Source: JALOLG01 sp963776935 (lineage in GTDB: Bacteria; Actinomycetota; Acidimicrobiia; Acidimicrobiales; Ilumatobacteraceae). From it: a DNA stretch of 64,000 bases. A program made the translations under genes and the position numbers. Location of the stretch: assembly GCA_963776935.1 (NCBI GenBank), contig CAVZOP010000002.1:1302001-1366000 (forward strand). The letters are read 5' to 3'. This document shows positions 17,959-34,415 of this stretch, in pieces. The notes under the pieces were generated by a model that was not told the origin of the DNA, searched no databases, and worked only from the letters and a program-made list of their open reading frames with translations. Numbering within the stretch: position 1 is the first letter of the stretch; every line of letters starts with the position of its first letter.

Positions 17959-19825
17959 CTCGGGGTGGAACTTCGAGTGGATCGCCTCGGCGACGGCATC
18001 GGGAAGGAACGGCAACGACTTCAGGTCGTCGATGTCGGCGCGCTTCACGGCGTTGACCCCGCCCATCGCCTTGACGAGTTTGGTCTTACGGGTCTCTCCG
18101 AGGCCCGGGATGCCGTCGAGTGAGCTCGCCGTCATGCGCTTCGACCGACGCTCGACGTGGAACGTGTTGGCGAACCGGTGGGCTTCGTCGCGGATCCGCT
18201 GCAGCATGAACAGCGCCTCGCTGCCCCGCGGGATCTCGACGGGATCCGATCGGCCGGGCACGAACACCTCCTCGAAGCGCTTGGCGAGACCGGCGACCGG
18301 GATCTCGTCGGCCAACCCGAGCGCTTCGACGACGCGCTTGGCCACCCCGAGCTGACCCTTGCCGCCGTCGACGACGAGGAGCTGGGGTGGGTAGCGCGAA
18401 CTTCCCGGGGCGGTCGAGGCGTTCGTTGATCGGACGGTCGCGATCGGCGAGGTAGGCGGTCAGCCGGCGCGTCAACACTTCCTCCATCGCCGCGTAGTCG
18501 TCGTTGCCCGGCACGTCCTTGACCCGGAACCGGCGGTACTCACGCTTGTTCGGGAGCCCATCCTCGAGCACCACCATCGACCCCACGTAGTCGGTGCCCT
18601 GCAGGTGCGCCATGTCGTAGCACTCGATCCGCAACGGCGCCTCCGGGAGCGACAACAGGTCCTGCAGTTCCGTCAGTGCACGACTGCGCGTGTTGTGATC
18701 GCTCGCCCGGCGCAGACGGTGGCGGGTGAACTCCTCGTTGGCGTTGCGCGTCACGGTGTCGAGCAGCGATCGCTTGTCGCCGCGCTGTGGCACGCGGATC
18801 TGCACTCGCGAATCGCGTGCGTAGGACAGCCACTCCTCGTACGTCGCTCGATCGTCCGGCTCGACGGGAACGAGGACCTGCTTCGGCACGCCGGTGGGCG
18901 GTTCGTCGCCGTACATCGCCTCGAGGATGCGGTCGACGAGCTTGCCGGGTGTCAGCTCCTCGACCTTGTCGAGCACGAAGCCCTTGCGGCCGACCACCCG
19001 GCCACGGCGCACGTAGAAGACCTGCACCGCCGCTTCGAGATCGTCCTCGGCGATGCCGATCACGTCGATGTCCTCGTTGCGGTCGGCCACCATCTGCTGC
19101 TTGGCGATCGCCTTGCGCACCGCGGTCAGGCGATCGCGCAAACGTGCCGCCCGTTCGAACTCCAACTCGGTCGCCGCCGCCCGCATCGCCGTCTCGAGCC
19201 GCTTCACGATCTCGTCGGTGTCGCCGGCCAGGAAGTCGCACAACTCGTCGACGAGCTGGCGGTACGAAACCGGATCGATCTCGCCCACGCACGGCCCGGC
19301 GCACTTCTCGATGTGGAACAGCAGGCACGGCCGGCCGAGCCGATGGTGCTGGTTGAACTTGGCCGGGCTGCACGTACGGATCGGGAAGCTGCGCAGCAGC
19401 AGGTCGAGCGTGTCGCGGATCGCGTAGGCGTGGGCGTACGGCCCGAAGTACCGGGTGCCCTTGCGCTTGCGGCCGCGCATCACGAGCGCCCGCGGCCACT
19501 CCTCGTCGACCGTCACGGCGAGGAACGGGTAGCTCTTGTCGTCGCGCAACCGGACGTTGAACCGCGGGTTGTGCTGCTTGATCAACGAGTACTCGAGCAT
19601 CAGCGCCTCGACCTCGTTGCGCACGGTCGTCCACTCGACCGACTCCGCCGTCTCGACCATCTGCCGGGTGCGCGGATGGAGGTTCTGGGGCGCCTGGAAG
19701 TAGTTCGACAGACGCTGTCGCAGACTCGATGCCTTGCCGACGTAGATGACGCGACCCTGCACGTCCTTGAACTGGTACGACCCGGGTGCGTCGGGGATCG
19801 TGCCGGTGGGCGGGCGTTTCACCAT
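17932..19825 (-). CDS. uvrC: excinuclease ABC subunit C, interrupted by a one-base insertion
   Basis: Dual-incision nuclease of nucleotide-excision repair. GIY-YIG domain at the N-terminus (DAPGSYQFKD, RVIYVGKASSLRQRLSNYF), a UVR segment (ELEFERAARLRDRLTAV), the RNase H-like second nuclease (YDMAHLQGTDYVGSMVVLED), and a C-terminal helix-hairpin-helix pair (LDGIPGLGETRKTKLVKAMG). Near 18400 one surplus base after RPGKF shifts the frame; the next frame resumes RYPPQLLVVDGGKGQLGVA. Corrected length 630 residues, normal. ATG at 19825. No LexA box was seen upstream, unlike uvrA and uvrB. Confidence 0.93.
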
Positions 19826-19940
19826 CGCGGCGACGGGAGCACCAGCGACCACGTGCCGTCGGCGCAGCACGTGACCGACGGCCGAGACGCGAAGCGAACC
19901 GTGATCACGTGTTCAGACTACGGGCGTCGCGGCCGGTACC

Positions 19941-20846
19941 GTGGCAGCCGTGGCCGACCGATTCTCGTTCTCCAAGCCGGATCGACGCGGCCCGAATGAT
20001 CCCTGGTTCCGCCTCGGCCAGGTCGAGTTCGGGACGGCGGCCGTGTTCGCCGCCCTCTGCGCGCTGTCGTTGGTGATCTACGGCTTGGAGCCTCCGCACA
20101 AGCCGTTCTTGACGTCGCTCGCGTTGATCCCCAGCAAGGTCCTCGACGGCGAGATCTGGCGCATCGTGACGTGGCCGTTGGCCAACGGCCTGGACGACCG
20201 GCTGCTGTGGTACGCCGTCACCGTCGCCCTGTTGTGGTACTTCGGTGGGCGGCTCGAGGCGCAAGCGGGGCGCACCAAGTTCGGCTTCTTCCTCGCCGCC
20301 GTCATCATCCTCTCGGGCATCGCCGGCACCCTGCTCGATCTCACCCAGGCCGGCTGCCGGCCGGTGCAGATCGTCGTGTTGCTCGTCTTCATCGCCGAGT
20401 ACCCCAACCTGCGGTTCTTCTTCGGCATCCCGGCGTGGGTGCTGGGCGTGATCTACGTGCTGACCGACGTCCTCCAGATCACCGGCGCCCGCGCCGGCGA
20501 CCGGTTGCTGTTCTACGTGATCTCGCTCGCCATCGCCGCCGTGGCGGCCCGCTCGATCGGGCTGCTCGCCGCGTATCCGTGGATCCCGCGGGTCCCGATC
20601 GGCGATGGCATCCGCACCCGCTCGGCGCGGCCCACGCGGCCGCCACGACGCCCGAAGGCGGGCCGGCCGACCGTCGTCGAAGGGCCGTGGGGGATCGCGT
20701 CGACCGTCCCCAACCCGACGTCGCTGGCGGATCAGGCCGAGCTCGACTCGCTGCTCGACAAGATCGCCGCGACCGGCATGGACTCACTCTCCGGGGACGA
20801 GAAGCGGCGCCTCAACGATCTGTCGAAGAAGCTCCGCAAGCGCTGA
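19941..20846 (+). CDS. rhomboid-like membrane protein without an evident catalytic serine motif
   Basis: 301 residues with about six hydrophobic helices between residues 33 and 215. KVLDGEIWRIVTWPLANG resembles the rhomboid/derlin N-terminal region (the WR motif). I find neither the GxSG of rhomboid proteases nor its matching His, so it is more likely a derlin-like pseudoprotease. A basic, proline-rich cytoplasmic linker (RTRSARPTRPPRRPKAGRP) leads to the C-terminal helix LLDKIAATGMDSLSGDEKRR, a segment often attached to rhomboid-like proteins. GTG at 19941 or 19950. Confidence 0.75.
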   Translation: MAAVADRFSFSKPDRRGPNDPWFRLGQVEFGTAAVFAALCALSLVIYGLEPPHKPFLTSLALIPSKVLDGEIWRIVTWPLANGLDDRLLWYAVTVALLWYFGGRLEAQAGRTKFGFFLAAVIILSGIAGTLLDLTQAGCRPVQIVVLLVFIAEYPNLRFFFGIPAWVLGVIYVLTDVLQITGARAGDRLLFYVISLAIAAVAARSIGLLAAYPWIPRVPIGDGIRTRSARPTRPPRRPKAGRPTVVEGPWGIASTVPNPTSLADQAELDSLLDKIAATGMDSLSGDEKRRLNDLSKKLRKR

Positions 20847-20858
20847 TCCGCGCCGCCG

Positions 20859-20878
20859 TCGCAGCATTCACGCTGCGA
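20859..20878. terminator. hairpin between convergent genes
   Basis: TCGCAGC, loop ATTCAC, GCTGCGA between the ends of the rhomboid-like gene and the convergent MFS gene. Suitable as a bidirectional terminator though the stem is only 7 bp. The rest of this 119-bp gap shows nothing recognisable. Confidence 0.4.
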
Positions 20879-20965
20879 GATGTCAGGCGAGCGCCTCGAC
20901 CAACTTCGCTGCGAGACTACCCGAAAGCGTAAGATGATCCCCATCGCCCGCGGCCGAATTCGGGG

Positions 20966-22246
20966 TCACGGCGACCTGAGCTGCACGTGCCGGGCAGCCG
21001 ACATCCACGTCGCCACGAGCAGGGCGGCCATGATCACGGTGGCCGCGTGGGCGAGCAGGTGGAACCCGAGCGACTGCTTCACGAAGCCGGAGCCGAAGGC
21101 GGCCACCGCACCGCACAGGCTGAGCGTCAGGTCGCCCGTGCCTTGGGCCTCGATCCGCGACTCGGCGGGAACCGATCCGGTGAGCAGCGTCGTGCCGGCG
21201 ATCAGGCACACGCTCCACCCGAGCCCGAGCAGGAACAGGCCGACGAACATCATCGCCGGCACGTACCCGGCGGCCACCGTGGACACCGTGCCCGATGCGA
21301 GCACGACCGCGCCGTACGCGACTGCGGCCACCGTGCCGACACGGTCGACGAACCGGCCGACGATCGGCGCCAGACCGAACATCCCGAGGATGTGCACCGC
21401 GATCACGAAGGCGGAGAGGTCGGCGTGCCCGTGATCCTTCATGTGGGCAGGCGTCATCGCCATCACCGACACCATCGCCGCCTGGGCACCGGCCATCGAC
21501 GCCAGCCCGAGGACCGCGCCCGGCGATCGCCGGATCACTCCGTACGACGCCTTCACCTGCCGCAGCGGCCGCGGGCGTTCGGCGTGTGGGTTGGTGGCCC
21601 CGAGCACCACCAGTGGGTCGGGGCGCAAGCGGGCGAACATGACCGCCGCGCTGACGAGGAACAGCGCGGCGCCGAACACGTACGGCCCGACCAGCTCGTC
21701 GAGGCCGACCAGGCGGGCGAAGTCCTTCTCGAACGGTGTGAAGATCGGACCGAACACTGCCCCGATCGTGCCGACCCACACGATCGCCGCGATCGACTTG
21801 GCGCGCTCGTCGGGTGTGGCGAGGTCGGCACCCACGTAGCGACTCTGCAGCGTCGCCGATTGACCGGCGCCGAACAGCGCCATCCCGACCACGAACAACG
21901 GGAACCAGCGCAGCTGCCCGCCGGCGCCGGCCACGACGGACCCCAGCGAACCGACGAGGAGGGCGGCGACGAGACCCGGCCGGCGGCCGTGCCGGCGCAT
22001 GTGTGCGGAGAGCGGGATCGAGGTGATCGCCGAGCCCATCGTGAACGCCGCGCTCGCCAGGCCGGCGACGCGGTCACTGCCGAGCAGATCACTCGCCAGC
22101 AACGTGACCACGGCGACCGACGACGCGACCGCAGCCTGACCGGGAACCTGCGCCCACCGGAGCGCGTTCAGCGTCCGGCGGTGCAACACCCGGAGCTCGT
22201 CGGCGGCGATCGAGTCGGTCACCGCTGCGGACTCGGCGTCGACCAC
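20966..22246 (-). CDS. major facilitator superfamily transporter
   Basis: 426 residues, twelve predicted membrane helices. N-domain loop 2-3 motif in HMRRHGRRPGLVAALLVGS; central loop RLRPDPLVVLGATNPHAERP; the equivalent loop in the second half is RFVDRVGTVAAVAYGAVVLA. The look is of a drug-efflux-type MFS, substrate unknown. I choose the GTG at 22246, 22 nt after the uvrA stop on the same strand; a GTG shortly downstream is an alternative. It could be co-transcribed with uvrA and therefore SOS-influenced. Confidence 0.88.
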   Translation of the reverse strand: MVDAESAAVTDSIAADELRVLHRRTLNALRWAQVPGQAAVASSVAVVTLLASDLLGSDRVAGLASAAFTMGSAITSIPLSAHMRRHGRRPGLVAALLVGSLGSVVAGAGGQLRWFPLFVVGMALFGAGQSATLQSRYVGADLATPDERAKSIAAIVWVGTIGAVFGPIFTPFEKDFARLVGLDELVGPYVFGAALFLVSAAVMFARLRPDPLVVLGATNPHAERPRPLRQVKASYGVIRRSPGAVLGLASMAGAQAAMVSVMAMTPAHMKDHGHADLSAFVIAVHILGMFGLAPIVGRFVDRVGTVAAVAYGAVVLASGTVSTVAAGYVPAMMFVGLFLLGLGWSVCLIAGTTLLTGSVPAESRIEAQGTGDLTLSLCGAVAAFGSGFVKQSLGFHLLAHAATVIMAALLVATWMSAARHVQLRSP

Positions 22247-22268
22247 GACAGTCCTTGCCGCTCGATGC

Positions 22269-25142
<2,874 letters not shown>

Positions 25143-25160
25143 TCCGTCCCACGATACCAC

Positions 25161-25175
25161 CGAACGCCTGTTCCG
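25161..25175. promoter_or_regulatory. LexA (SOS) box of uvrA
   Basis: CGAACGCCTGTTCCG contains GAAC-N4-GTTC, the actinobacterial/Gram-positive LexA core, about 20 nt upstream of the uvrA ATG. It also lies about 70 nt before the divergent gene at 25246. Confidence 0.75.
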
Positions 25176-25245
25176 TCCGGGTGACTCCCGTCTCGGTACG
25201 AGAACGCACACTCGGCGCGCGCGAGGAGCCACTAGCGTCGTCCAT

Positions 25246-26436
25246 ATGCCCGCGCCCGAGGCGAAACGTCCGCAGCTGGGCACGATTCGCCGCCGCGATC
25301 CGGTCGTCCGGGCGGCCATCGTCATCGCCGTCGGTCTCGGCCTCACCGTCGCCGCCGGATCGGTGTTCGGGGGGTCGGGAACCACGGCGTCGGTGAGCGA
25401 GGCCGTCGTGCCGGCGATCATCGGCGGACTCGTCGGCGCTGCCGTCTGCGGGGTCGTGCTCGCCGTGGTCAGGTACTGGGCCTCGGGGCACTGGCCGACC
25501 GTGCGACCGTTCGCGATCACCGCCGTCGTCGCCGCCGTCGGATTGGGTGCCCTCGCCGGCGCCAGCACCGCCCCGACCGAAGAGTTCGTCCAGGTGCTCG
25601 CCCCGTCCGGTGGCGCGATCACGGCGATCCCGACCGGATCGGTGGCCGCCGCCGGCGTCGTCGTGCCGGTCGACCGCAACGCCGATGGCGAGCCCGACAC
25701 GTTCGAGGGTGAGCCGATCCTCGGATTCGACGTCGACGACGACGACGTGGTCGACGGGTTCCTGCGCCTCTGCAGTCGCGAGGTCGACCCGCGGGTCGAA
25801 GAGCAGGTGGGATACCTGGCCATCGATCTCGGGTGCGACGGCAACGTCGACGAGTACCTGCCGTTCGACCAGGACCGGATGCTGACGGCAGTCGACCCGT
25901 CCGCGCTGCCCCCCGAGGAGGCCGACGACGACGGGATCTACACCAGCACGCTGATCACGATCGGCCTCATCATCATGTTGCTGGCACTGTTGTTCGCGCT
26001 CGGAGTGTTCCTCTCCCAGATGGCGATCATCGAGCGTCCCCTCGACCGCCAGTTCGTCCCGCTGTCCTCGGACCTCCTGACCGGACTGGACGAGCCAGTC
26101 GACGTCGAAAAAGTGGCCGATCTGCTCCAAGCGTCACGCGACGGCGTGCTCACCGGAGGCGACCCGCGGGTCGCGATCCGCGTCGCCTACGGCAGGCTGC
26201 TCGACGGGCTCGCCGACATCGGGCTCTCCCGCCGGCCGGAGGAAGGACCCGACGAGCACATGGAGCGCTGCCTCGCGGCGGCTGAGCTGCCGGCCGCTCC
26301 GATCCGCGAACTCCTGCGACTGTTCGCGCTCGCCCGCTTCAGCTCGCATCCCATCACCGAGCAACACCGCGCCAGGGCGGTCGCCGCGCTCGACGCCGCG
26401 ATCGCCAGCGTCCGCCGCCTCGAGGTCGTGGGATGA
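25246..26436 (+). CDS. membrane protein with extracytoplasmic Ca-binding-like loops and DUF4129-like tail
   Basis: 396 residues. Three hydrophobic helices in the first 105 residues, an outside loop of about 120 residues, one long helix ([20 protein letters not shown]), then a cytoplasmic domain resembling the DUF4129 tail found beside MoxR/DUF58 genes ([33 protein letters not shown]). In the outside loop three Asp-rich segments look like calcium loops: [12 protein letters not shown] (about 143-154), [11 protein letters not shown], and [12 protein letters not shown]. First gene of a five-gene operon with overlapping or closely spaced starts. Confidence 0.7.
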   Translation: MPAPEAKRPQLGTIRRRDPVVRAAIVIAVGLGLTVAAGSVFGGSGTTASVSEAVVPAIIGGLVGAAVCGVVLAVVRYWASGHWPTVRPFAITAVVAAVGLGALAGASTAPTEEFVQVLAPSGGAITAIPTGSVAAAGVVVPVDRNADGEPDTFEGEPILGFDVDDDDVVDGFLRLCSREVDPRVEEQVGYLAIDLGCDGNVDEYLPFDQDRMLTAVDPSALPPEEADDDGIYTSTLITIGLIIMLLALLFALGVFLSQMAIIERPLDRQFVPLSSDLLTGLDEPVDVEKVADLLQASRDGVLTGGDPRVAIRVAYGRLLDGLADIGLSRRPEEGPDEHMERCLAAAELPAAPIRELLRLFALARFSSHPITEQHRARAVAALDAAIASVRRLEVVG

Positions 26437-26941
26437 GGGCCTGGATCATCACCGTCGCCGCGGTGCTCACCGTGATCGGCATCAGCAGCCCGCGCGTCGC
26501 CGGACGTTCGGGTCACCTGCTGTTGATCACGATCGGGCTCGCCGTCGCCGTGGTCGCCGTGCAGCCCGTGTTCGCCAAGTTCGAGCAACGGCGCTCCGAG
26601 CCGTTCGTTCCCACGCCACCACGTACGCCCCGCGCGACAATGCCGAACCAGATGGCCCAGATCGTCGAAGCGTTCAGCAACCGGACCAGCGCCACCGCCA
26701 ACGGCGAGTCCGTTCCGCCGCATCTGCTCCGCCGGATCACGACGGTCGCCAGCGGCCGCATCGTCGACCACCACCGGTTGCACATCGGTGACGCCGACGA
26801 TCATCCCGAGATCGAACGGCTCGTCTCGCCGCTGCTCTGGGCCCTGCTGCGCCCGGCCGAGCCGGGAGCGACCACGGCTCCGACGGCCCCGGCGGTCTCG
26901 TTCGACGAGCTCGACCAACTCCTCGACGAGCTGGAGCGCCT

Positions 26942-26945
<4 letters not shown>
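26433..26945 (+). CDS. hypothetical membrane protein of the MoxR-DUF58 operon
   Basis: 170 residues, start overlapping the previous stop (ATGA). Two N-terminal hydrophobic helices ([15 protein letters not shown] and [18 protein letters not shown]) and a soluble tail with [20 protein letters not shown]. No family recognised. Its conserved position between the DUF4129-like gene and moxR suggests an accessory role in the same membrane-associated complex. Confidence 0.7.
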
Positions 26946-27943
<998 letters not shown>

Positions 27944-27975
27944 GCACCGTTGGAAACGGTCGCGGAGGGCCAGAC

Positions 27976-29311
27976 GTGACCGTGGAGGTACGCCGCTCCA
28001 CGCGCGATCGAGCCGACGCGCGACGAGCGGCTGGCCTTGTACCTCGTCATCGTCGTCGTCGGCGCCGCCCTCGCCGCCTTCGGTGGAGGGCTGGCGGCGA
28101 TGCTCCTCGTCGCACCGTTCGCGGTCGCCCTGCCGCTCGGGATGCGACGCCGAGAAGACGCCGTGGTCGACGTACGCGTCACCCTCGACACGCAACGCTG
28201 CCTCGAAGGCGACACCGTCACCGGCCGCATCGACATCACCGGGCCACCGGGCACCACGATCGAGGTCGCCGTCGAGTGCCTGACAACCGCCCTGACCGCA
28301 CCGGACGACGACCCGTGGGCGTGGCACATCGCGGCCGACGTGGCGACCCCGGTCGGGCTCCCGCTGACGATCGAGACCAACCGCTGGGGGCGGTTCTCGC
28401 TCGGTGAGCTGCTCGTGCGCGTCATCGACCACGGCTCGCTCCTCGACCGGCGCGGCCACGTGATGGATCTGCCCGACCTGATGGTGCTGCCGATCGCGCC
28501 CAACCTCGATCAGCTGCTCCCGCCCGCCGCCACCCACGCCGCGCTCGGGGCCCATCCCGCCCGCCGCCGCACCGGTGACGGCTACGACTTCGCCGAGATC
28601 CGCGCCTACCAACCGGGCGACCGGGTGCGCGACCTCAACTGGCGTGCCACGTTGCGCCGCGGTGAGCCGCACGTCAACCGACGCCATCCGGAGCGGGCCG
28701 GCGACGTGGTGATCGTGCTCGATGCGTTCCCGGATTCACTGCGCGGTCAGACCGAGGTCGGCGAGGACCTCATCCTGCGCGCCGGCCGGGCTGCGTGGGC
28801 CATCGCCCGCGAGCACCTCGCCGCCAACGACCGAGTCGGATTCGTGGCCGAGGGCGCCAACCCGGTGTGGCTCCCTCCCCGGGCCGGACGGCGGGCGCGG
28901 TACGCGTTGCTCCAGGCGCTCCTCGACGCGTTCAGCACGTCGACCGCGGCCCAGCGCGAGATCCGCCCGATCCGACGCTTCCAAGTCCCGCCGGCCGCGC
29001 TCGTGATCGCCATCAGCCCGCTCGGGCGCGAGCGAACGCTGCGCATGATGATCGGCCTCCGAGGGGCGGGACGCTCGGTTGCGGTGATGGCGATCGACAC
29101 CATCGAGTGGCTGACGGGCGACTGGTTCACGGAGCACGGCACGCAGATTCCCGAGGGCGCCCGGCGCCTCGCCCAGCTCACGTTCGAGGAGCGGATCGCG
29201 ACGCTGCGGCGTCAAGGCGTTCCCGTCGTCGAGTGGCGACCTGGCGACGACCTCGGGCGGGCAGTGCGATTGCTCGGGCGCGTCCGTCAGGGACCGCGGA
29301 GCGCGGCATGA
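27976..29311 (+). CDS. DUF58 (VWA-like) protein; 5' end probably frameshifted
   Basis: Partner of MoxR. The main frame, open from a TTG at 28037, encodes two N-terminal helices (LYLVIVVVGAALAAFGGGLA, MLLVAPFAVALPLGM), a beta-rich domain, the DUF58 signature YQPGDRVRDLNWRATLRRGE, and a VWA-like domain DVVIVLDAFPDS. The only good ribosome site (GGAGGG) precedes a GTG at 27976 in another frame. One surplus base after VTVEVRRSTR joins it to IEPTRDERLALYLV. I therefore start at 27976 and assume a one-base insertion near 28006. Confidence 0.85.
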
Positions 29312-29844
29312 CGTCGGCCGTACCGACGCAGACGGCGGCGCTCGGGCGCCGGTGGTTGAGGGCCACGGTCGGGGCGGCGGTCGTCGCATCCGCGATCCCG
29401 ATCGTCGCCGGCGGCCCGGGGGTGTGGTTGCACATCCCGATGGCGATCGTGACGATCGTCGGGTTCACGCTCGCCGCCCTCCATCGCTGGACGTTCGAGG
29501 TCCCGGTCATCGTTGCGCTGCTGTCGGTGATGACCGTGCCCGACACGGCGACGATCGACCGGGCGGTCGTCGCCCTGCCGACCGCGATCGCCGTGCTCGT
29601 GGCGATCGAGTGCGCGGTCATCGCCCGCCGGCTCGACTCGGCCGCGCCGGTGTCGTCGACCGGTCAGGACCCGGCCGCGGTCGCGGCGATCGTGGTCGCG
29701 TCGGCGGTCGCCGGCGCGATCGTCATCTTGTTCGCTCAGCTCGACGCGCTCGGTCTGCGGGCGCTGGCCGCCGGCGGCACGATCGCCCTCGCCGTCGTCG
29801 CCCTGGTCGTGCGCGGCCGCGTCGACGATGCCGAGACCGGGTGA
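29308..29844 (+). CDS. hypothetical membrane protein, end of the MoxR-DUF58 operon
   Basis: 178 residues, about five hydrophobic helices covering nearly the whole chain (AAVVASAIPIVAGGPGVWLH, IPMAIVTIVGFTLAAL, FEVPVIVALLSVMTV and two C-terminal ones). No family recognised. ATG at 29308 overlaps the DUF58 stop (ATGA). Such small polytopic proteins commonly close MoxR-DUF58 operons. Confidence 0.7.
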   Translation: MTSAVPTQTAALGRRWLRATVGAAVVASAIPIVAGGPGVWLHIPMAIVTIVGFTLAALHRWTFEVPVIVALLSVMTVPDTATIDRAVVALPTAIAVLVAIECAVIARRLDSAAPVSSTGQDPAAVAAIVVASAVAGAIVILFAQLDALGLRALAAGGTIALAVVALVVRGRVDDAETG

Positions 29845-29853
29845 GTCGCCGAG

Positions 29854-31893
<2,040 letters not shown>

Positions 31894-31909
31894 CCGTCCA
31901 GTCTACCTG

Positions 31910-31924
31910 CGAACGGACGTTCGG
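31910..31924. promoter_or_regulatory. LexA (SOS) box of uvrB
   Basis: CGAACGGACGTTCGG, a symmetric GAAC-N4-GTTC site with matching flanking C/G, directly upstream of the uvrB start. Same core as the uvrA site. Confidence 0.8.
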
Positions 31925-32000
31925 TGAAGGAGGCATCCGCCACACCGGATCCGCCTCGATCGACATCTCGTCGCGGTCGCATCCGGTGTTGAATGCAGCC

Positions 32001-33065
32001 GTGCGACCGCGCTCCTTCCTCCCGTTCACGACCGAGCGGCTGACCGTGCGCGCCATGCGGCCGTCCGACGTCACGACGTTCACGACGTACCGCAACCTGC
32101 CCGAAGTAGCCCGCTACCAGGACTGGGAGCTGCCGTACACCCGGGATGTCGCTCATCGGTTGATCGACGAGATGGACGGCCTCAACGGCCCGCGGCCAGG
32201 CGAGTGGGTACAGCTGGCGATCGACGACGTCGACGGCACGTTCGTCGGCGACCTGGCGGTGTACATCGACACCGACGTCCGAACGGCGATGATCGGTTAC
32301 TCGTTGCACCCCGCCTACCAGGGCCGCGGCTACGCGACCGAGGCGGCCGGTGCACTGATCGACCGGCTCTTCGACCGGCTGAACGTGCATCGCGTCGCGG
32401 CGACGCTGGATCCGGACAACGTCGCGTCGGCGCGCGTCCTCGAACGGCTCGGCTTCAGGTACGAGGGGCGCGCGTTGAAGGCGGCGTACGTACGCGGTGA
32501 GTGGGGCGACGACGACCGCTACGCGATCCTCGTCGACGAACGTCTCGCGTGGCGCGAACGAATCAAGGAACCGCCGAAGGAAGTTCGGCTCGTCGAGATC
32601 ACTCCCGAGAACGTCTACGCGGTCGGACGGCTGGCCACCCACCACTCGCAGCAACGGTTCGTCGCCACGATGCCCGAGTCGTACACCGACGCGCTCGTCC
32701 CCGAGATCATCGACGGACATCCGGTCGTGCCGTGGATGCGCGCCATCGAGGCCGACGGTGTGCTGGTCGGGTTCCTCATGCTCGCCGCCCGCACCGAGGT
32801 GCACCTGGAGCCCTACCTGTGGCGGCTCCTGATCGACGCCCGCCACCAAGGTCGTGGGATCGGCCATCGCGCCCTCCGACTCGTCGGCGAACACCTCGCC
32901 GCCGAAGGCGACACCATCCTCAAGACGAGTTGGGTCGACGCGCCAGGTGGGCCGGAGGGTTTCTACCGCCGGTTGGGCTTCGTGCCGACCGGCGAGATCG
33001 ACGACGGCGAGATCGTGGCAGCGGTCCCGATCGCCACGCTCGCCGCCGCCCGCACCCAAGCCTGA
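32001..33065 (+). CDS. protein with two tandem GNAT acetyltransferase domains
   Basis: 354 residues. Domain 1 (about 10-180) is of the RimJ/RimL type: PFTTERLTVRAMRPSDV and the acetyl-CoA loop HPAYQGRGYATEAAGALIDR followed by SARVLERLGFRYEG. Domain 2 (about 198-350) has LLIDARHQGRGIGHRALRLV and GFYRRLGFVPTGE, closer to spermidine-type acetyltransferases. Substrates unknown. Start: GTG at 32001; GTG 31986 and TTG 31989 are possible. Confidence 0.85.
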   Translation: MRPRSFLPFTTERLTVRAMRPSDVTTFTTYRNLPEVARYQDWELPYTRDVAHRLIDEMDGLNGPRPGEWVQLAIDDVDGTFVGDLAVYIDTDVRTAMIGYSLHPAYQGRGYATEAAGALIDRLFDRLNVHRVAATLDPDNVASARVLERLGFRYEGRALKAAYVRGEWGDDDRYAILVDERLAWRERIKEPPKEVRLVEITPENVYAVGRLATHHSQQRFVATMPESYTDALVPEIIDGHPVVPWMRAIEADGVLVGFLMLAARTEVHLEPYLWRLLIDARHQGRGIGHRALRLVGEHLAAEGDTILKTSWVDAPGGPEGFYRRLGFVPTGEIDDGEIVAAVPIATLAAARTQA

Positions 33066-33162
33066 CCGACAACTCAGCCACCCGTCACCGTCACACCCCC
33101 TGTCTAGGGTGGTTGGTATCCGGCTTCCCCCGATCGATGGTTGGTGTGATCGGAGGTTTCAG

Positions 33163-34415
33163 ATGACCGAGACGATGCTCGGGATCGAGGGGTTGCTCGA
33201 TCCGGAGTCACTTCAAGGGGCTCGACGGGCGCGAGTTGGCCGAGTTGTTCAAACACCTCGAACAGGTCCGCCGACGTGCCGAGGGTGCGTTGGCGGCGGT
33301 GATCGGCGAAGTCAGACCACCGTGGTGTGCATCGTGGTGATGGCCACTGCAACGTGAACGGGTGGTGTCGGGCGTTGGGCCGTTGGTCCGACACCGAGTG
33401 TCGTGACCGGATCCGCACCGCGGCGCTGATCCGCAGCGATGTGCGGTTTCGGGATGCGGTGTTGGCCGGTGGGATCGGTGTCGCCCAGGCCCACGAACTC
33501 GCTCGGGCGTTCGCCAACCCGCGCTGCGGATCACAACTCGTCGATGTCGCTGGGGTGATGGTCGACAATGCGACCAAGTTGTCGCATCACGAGTTCCGCA
33601 TCACCGTCAGGCGGTGGGAGATGCTGGCCGACTTGGACGGTGCCCACAAGTCCGCCGAAGCGGCCCATGAGGGACGTCGGGCGGGGATCGCCGAGGTCGG
33701 CGAAGAGATCCATCTCCACGCCCGCGGCGGGTTGGCGCAGGGTGCGGTGATGACGGAGATCTTGGAACGGTTCTGCGACGCCGAGTTCAGCGCCGACTGG
33801 GACGCCACGCTCGCCCGGTTCGGTGACGCGGCCTGCTATGCGTTGATGCCACGTTCGGATGCGCAACGCCGCTTCGACGCCATGTACGCGATCTTCGAAC
33901 GTGCCGCCGCCACCGCACCGGACGCCACCGCCGCGGTGCCGCTCGTCAACTTGATGATCGACGTCCCCACCCTGGAGCGCTACCTCGCCGGAACTGGTGA
34001 CGGGTTGGCACCAGCCGATCCGAGGCAGCGGCGGTGCGAGACGGTGTCAGGGATCCCGATCCCACCGAGCGATGTGGTGGTGGCGATGGTGTGGGGGCAG
34101 GTGCGTCGGGTGGTGGTCGACTCGGCGGGGGTGGTGATCAACATGGGACGCCGCCGCGGCTTGTTCAGGGGCAACGCCCGCCAGGCCGTCTTGTTGCAGT
34201 CGAGTCGTTGTGTGGTGGCTGGGTGTGCGGCACCGATCCGACGCTGCCAAGCCGACCACCTCACCGAATGGGGCCGACTCGGACACACCAACGGCCCCAA
34301 CGGGGCACCCGTGTGTGGCCGCCACAACCGGTTGAAGAACACCGGCTACCGGGTCCATCGCGACGACCAGGGTTTCTGGCACACCTACCGACCCGACGGC
34401 ACCGAAATCCACTGA
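33163..34415 (+). CDS. DUF222 / HNH endonuclease-like protein, two frameshifts
   Basis: Member of the actinobacterial DUF222 (13E12 repeat-like) family with a C-terminal HNH motif. The ATG at 33163 starts MTETMLGIEGLLDPESLQG; a surplus G near 33223 moves to LDGRELAELFKHLEQVRRRA, and a second surplus base near 33315 moves to HRGVHRGDGHCNVNGWCRAL, after which the frame is open. The DUF222 helical region runs to about residue 300; the HNH part is CAAPIRRCQADHLTEW...GAPVCGRHNRLKNTGY. Both breaks are one-base insertions, like others here. Function in cells is not established; the family is often multicopy. Confidence 0.8.

Noticed and set aside
19890..19915. LexA box for uvrC
   Set aside because: GAAC and GTTC are separated by 11 nt rather than 4, so the core spacing is wrong.
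25143..25844. N-terminal extension of UvrA
   Set aside because: It is antisense to the plus-strand gene at 25246, low complexity, and UvrA starts normally at 25142.
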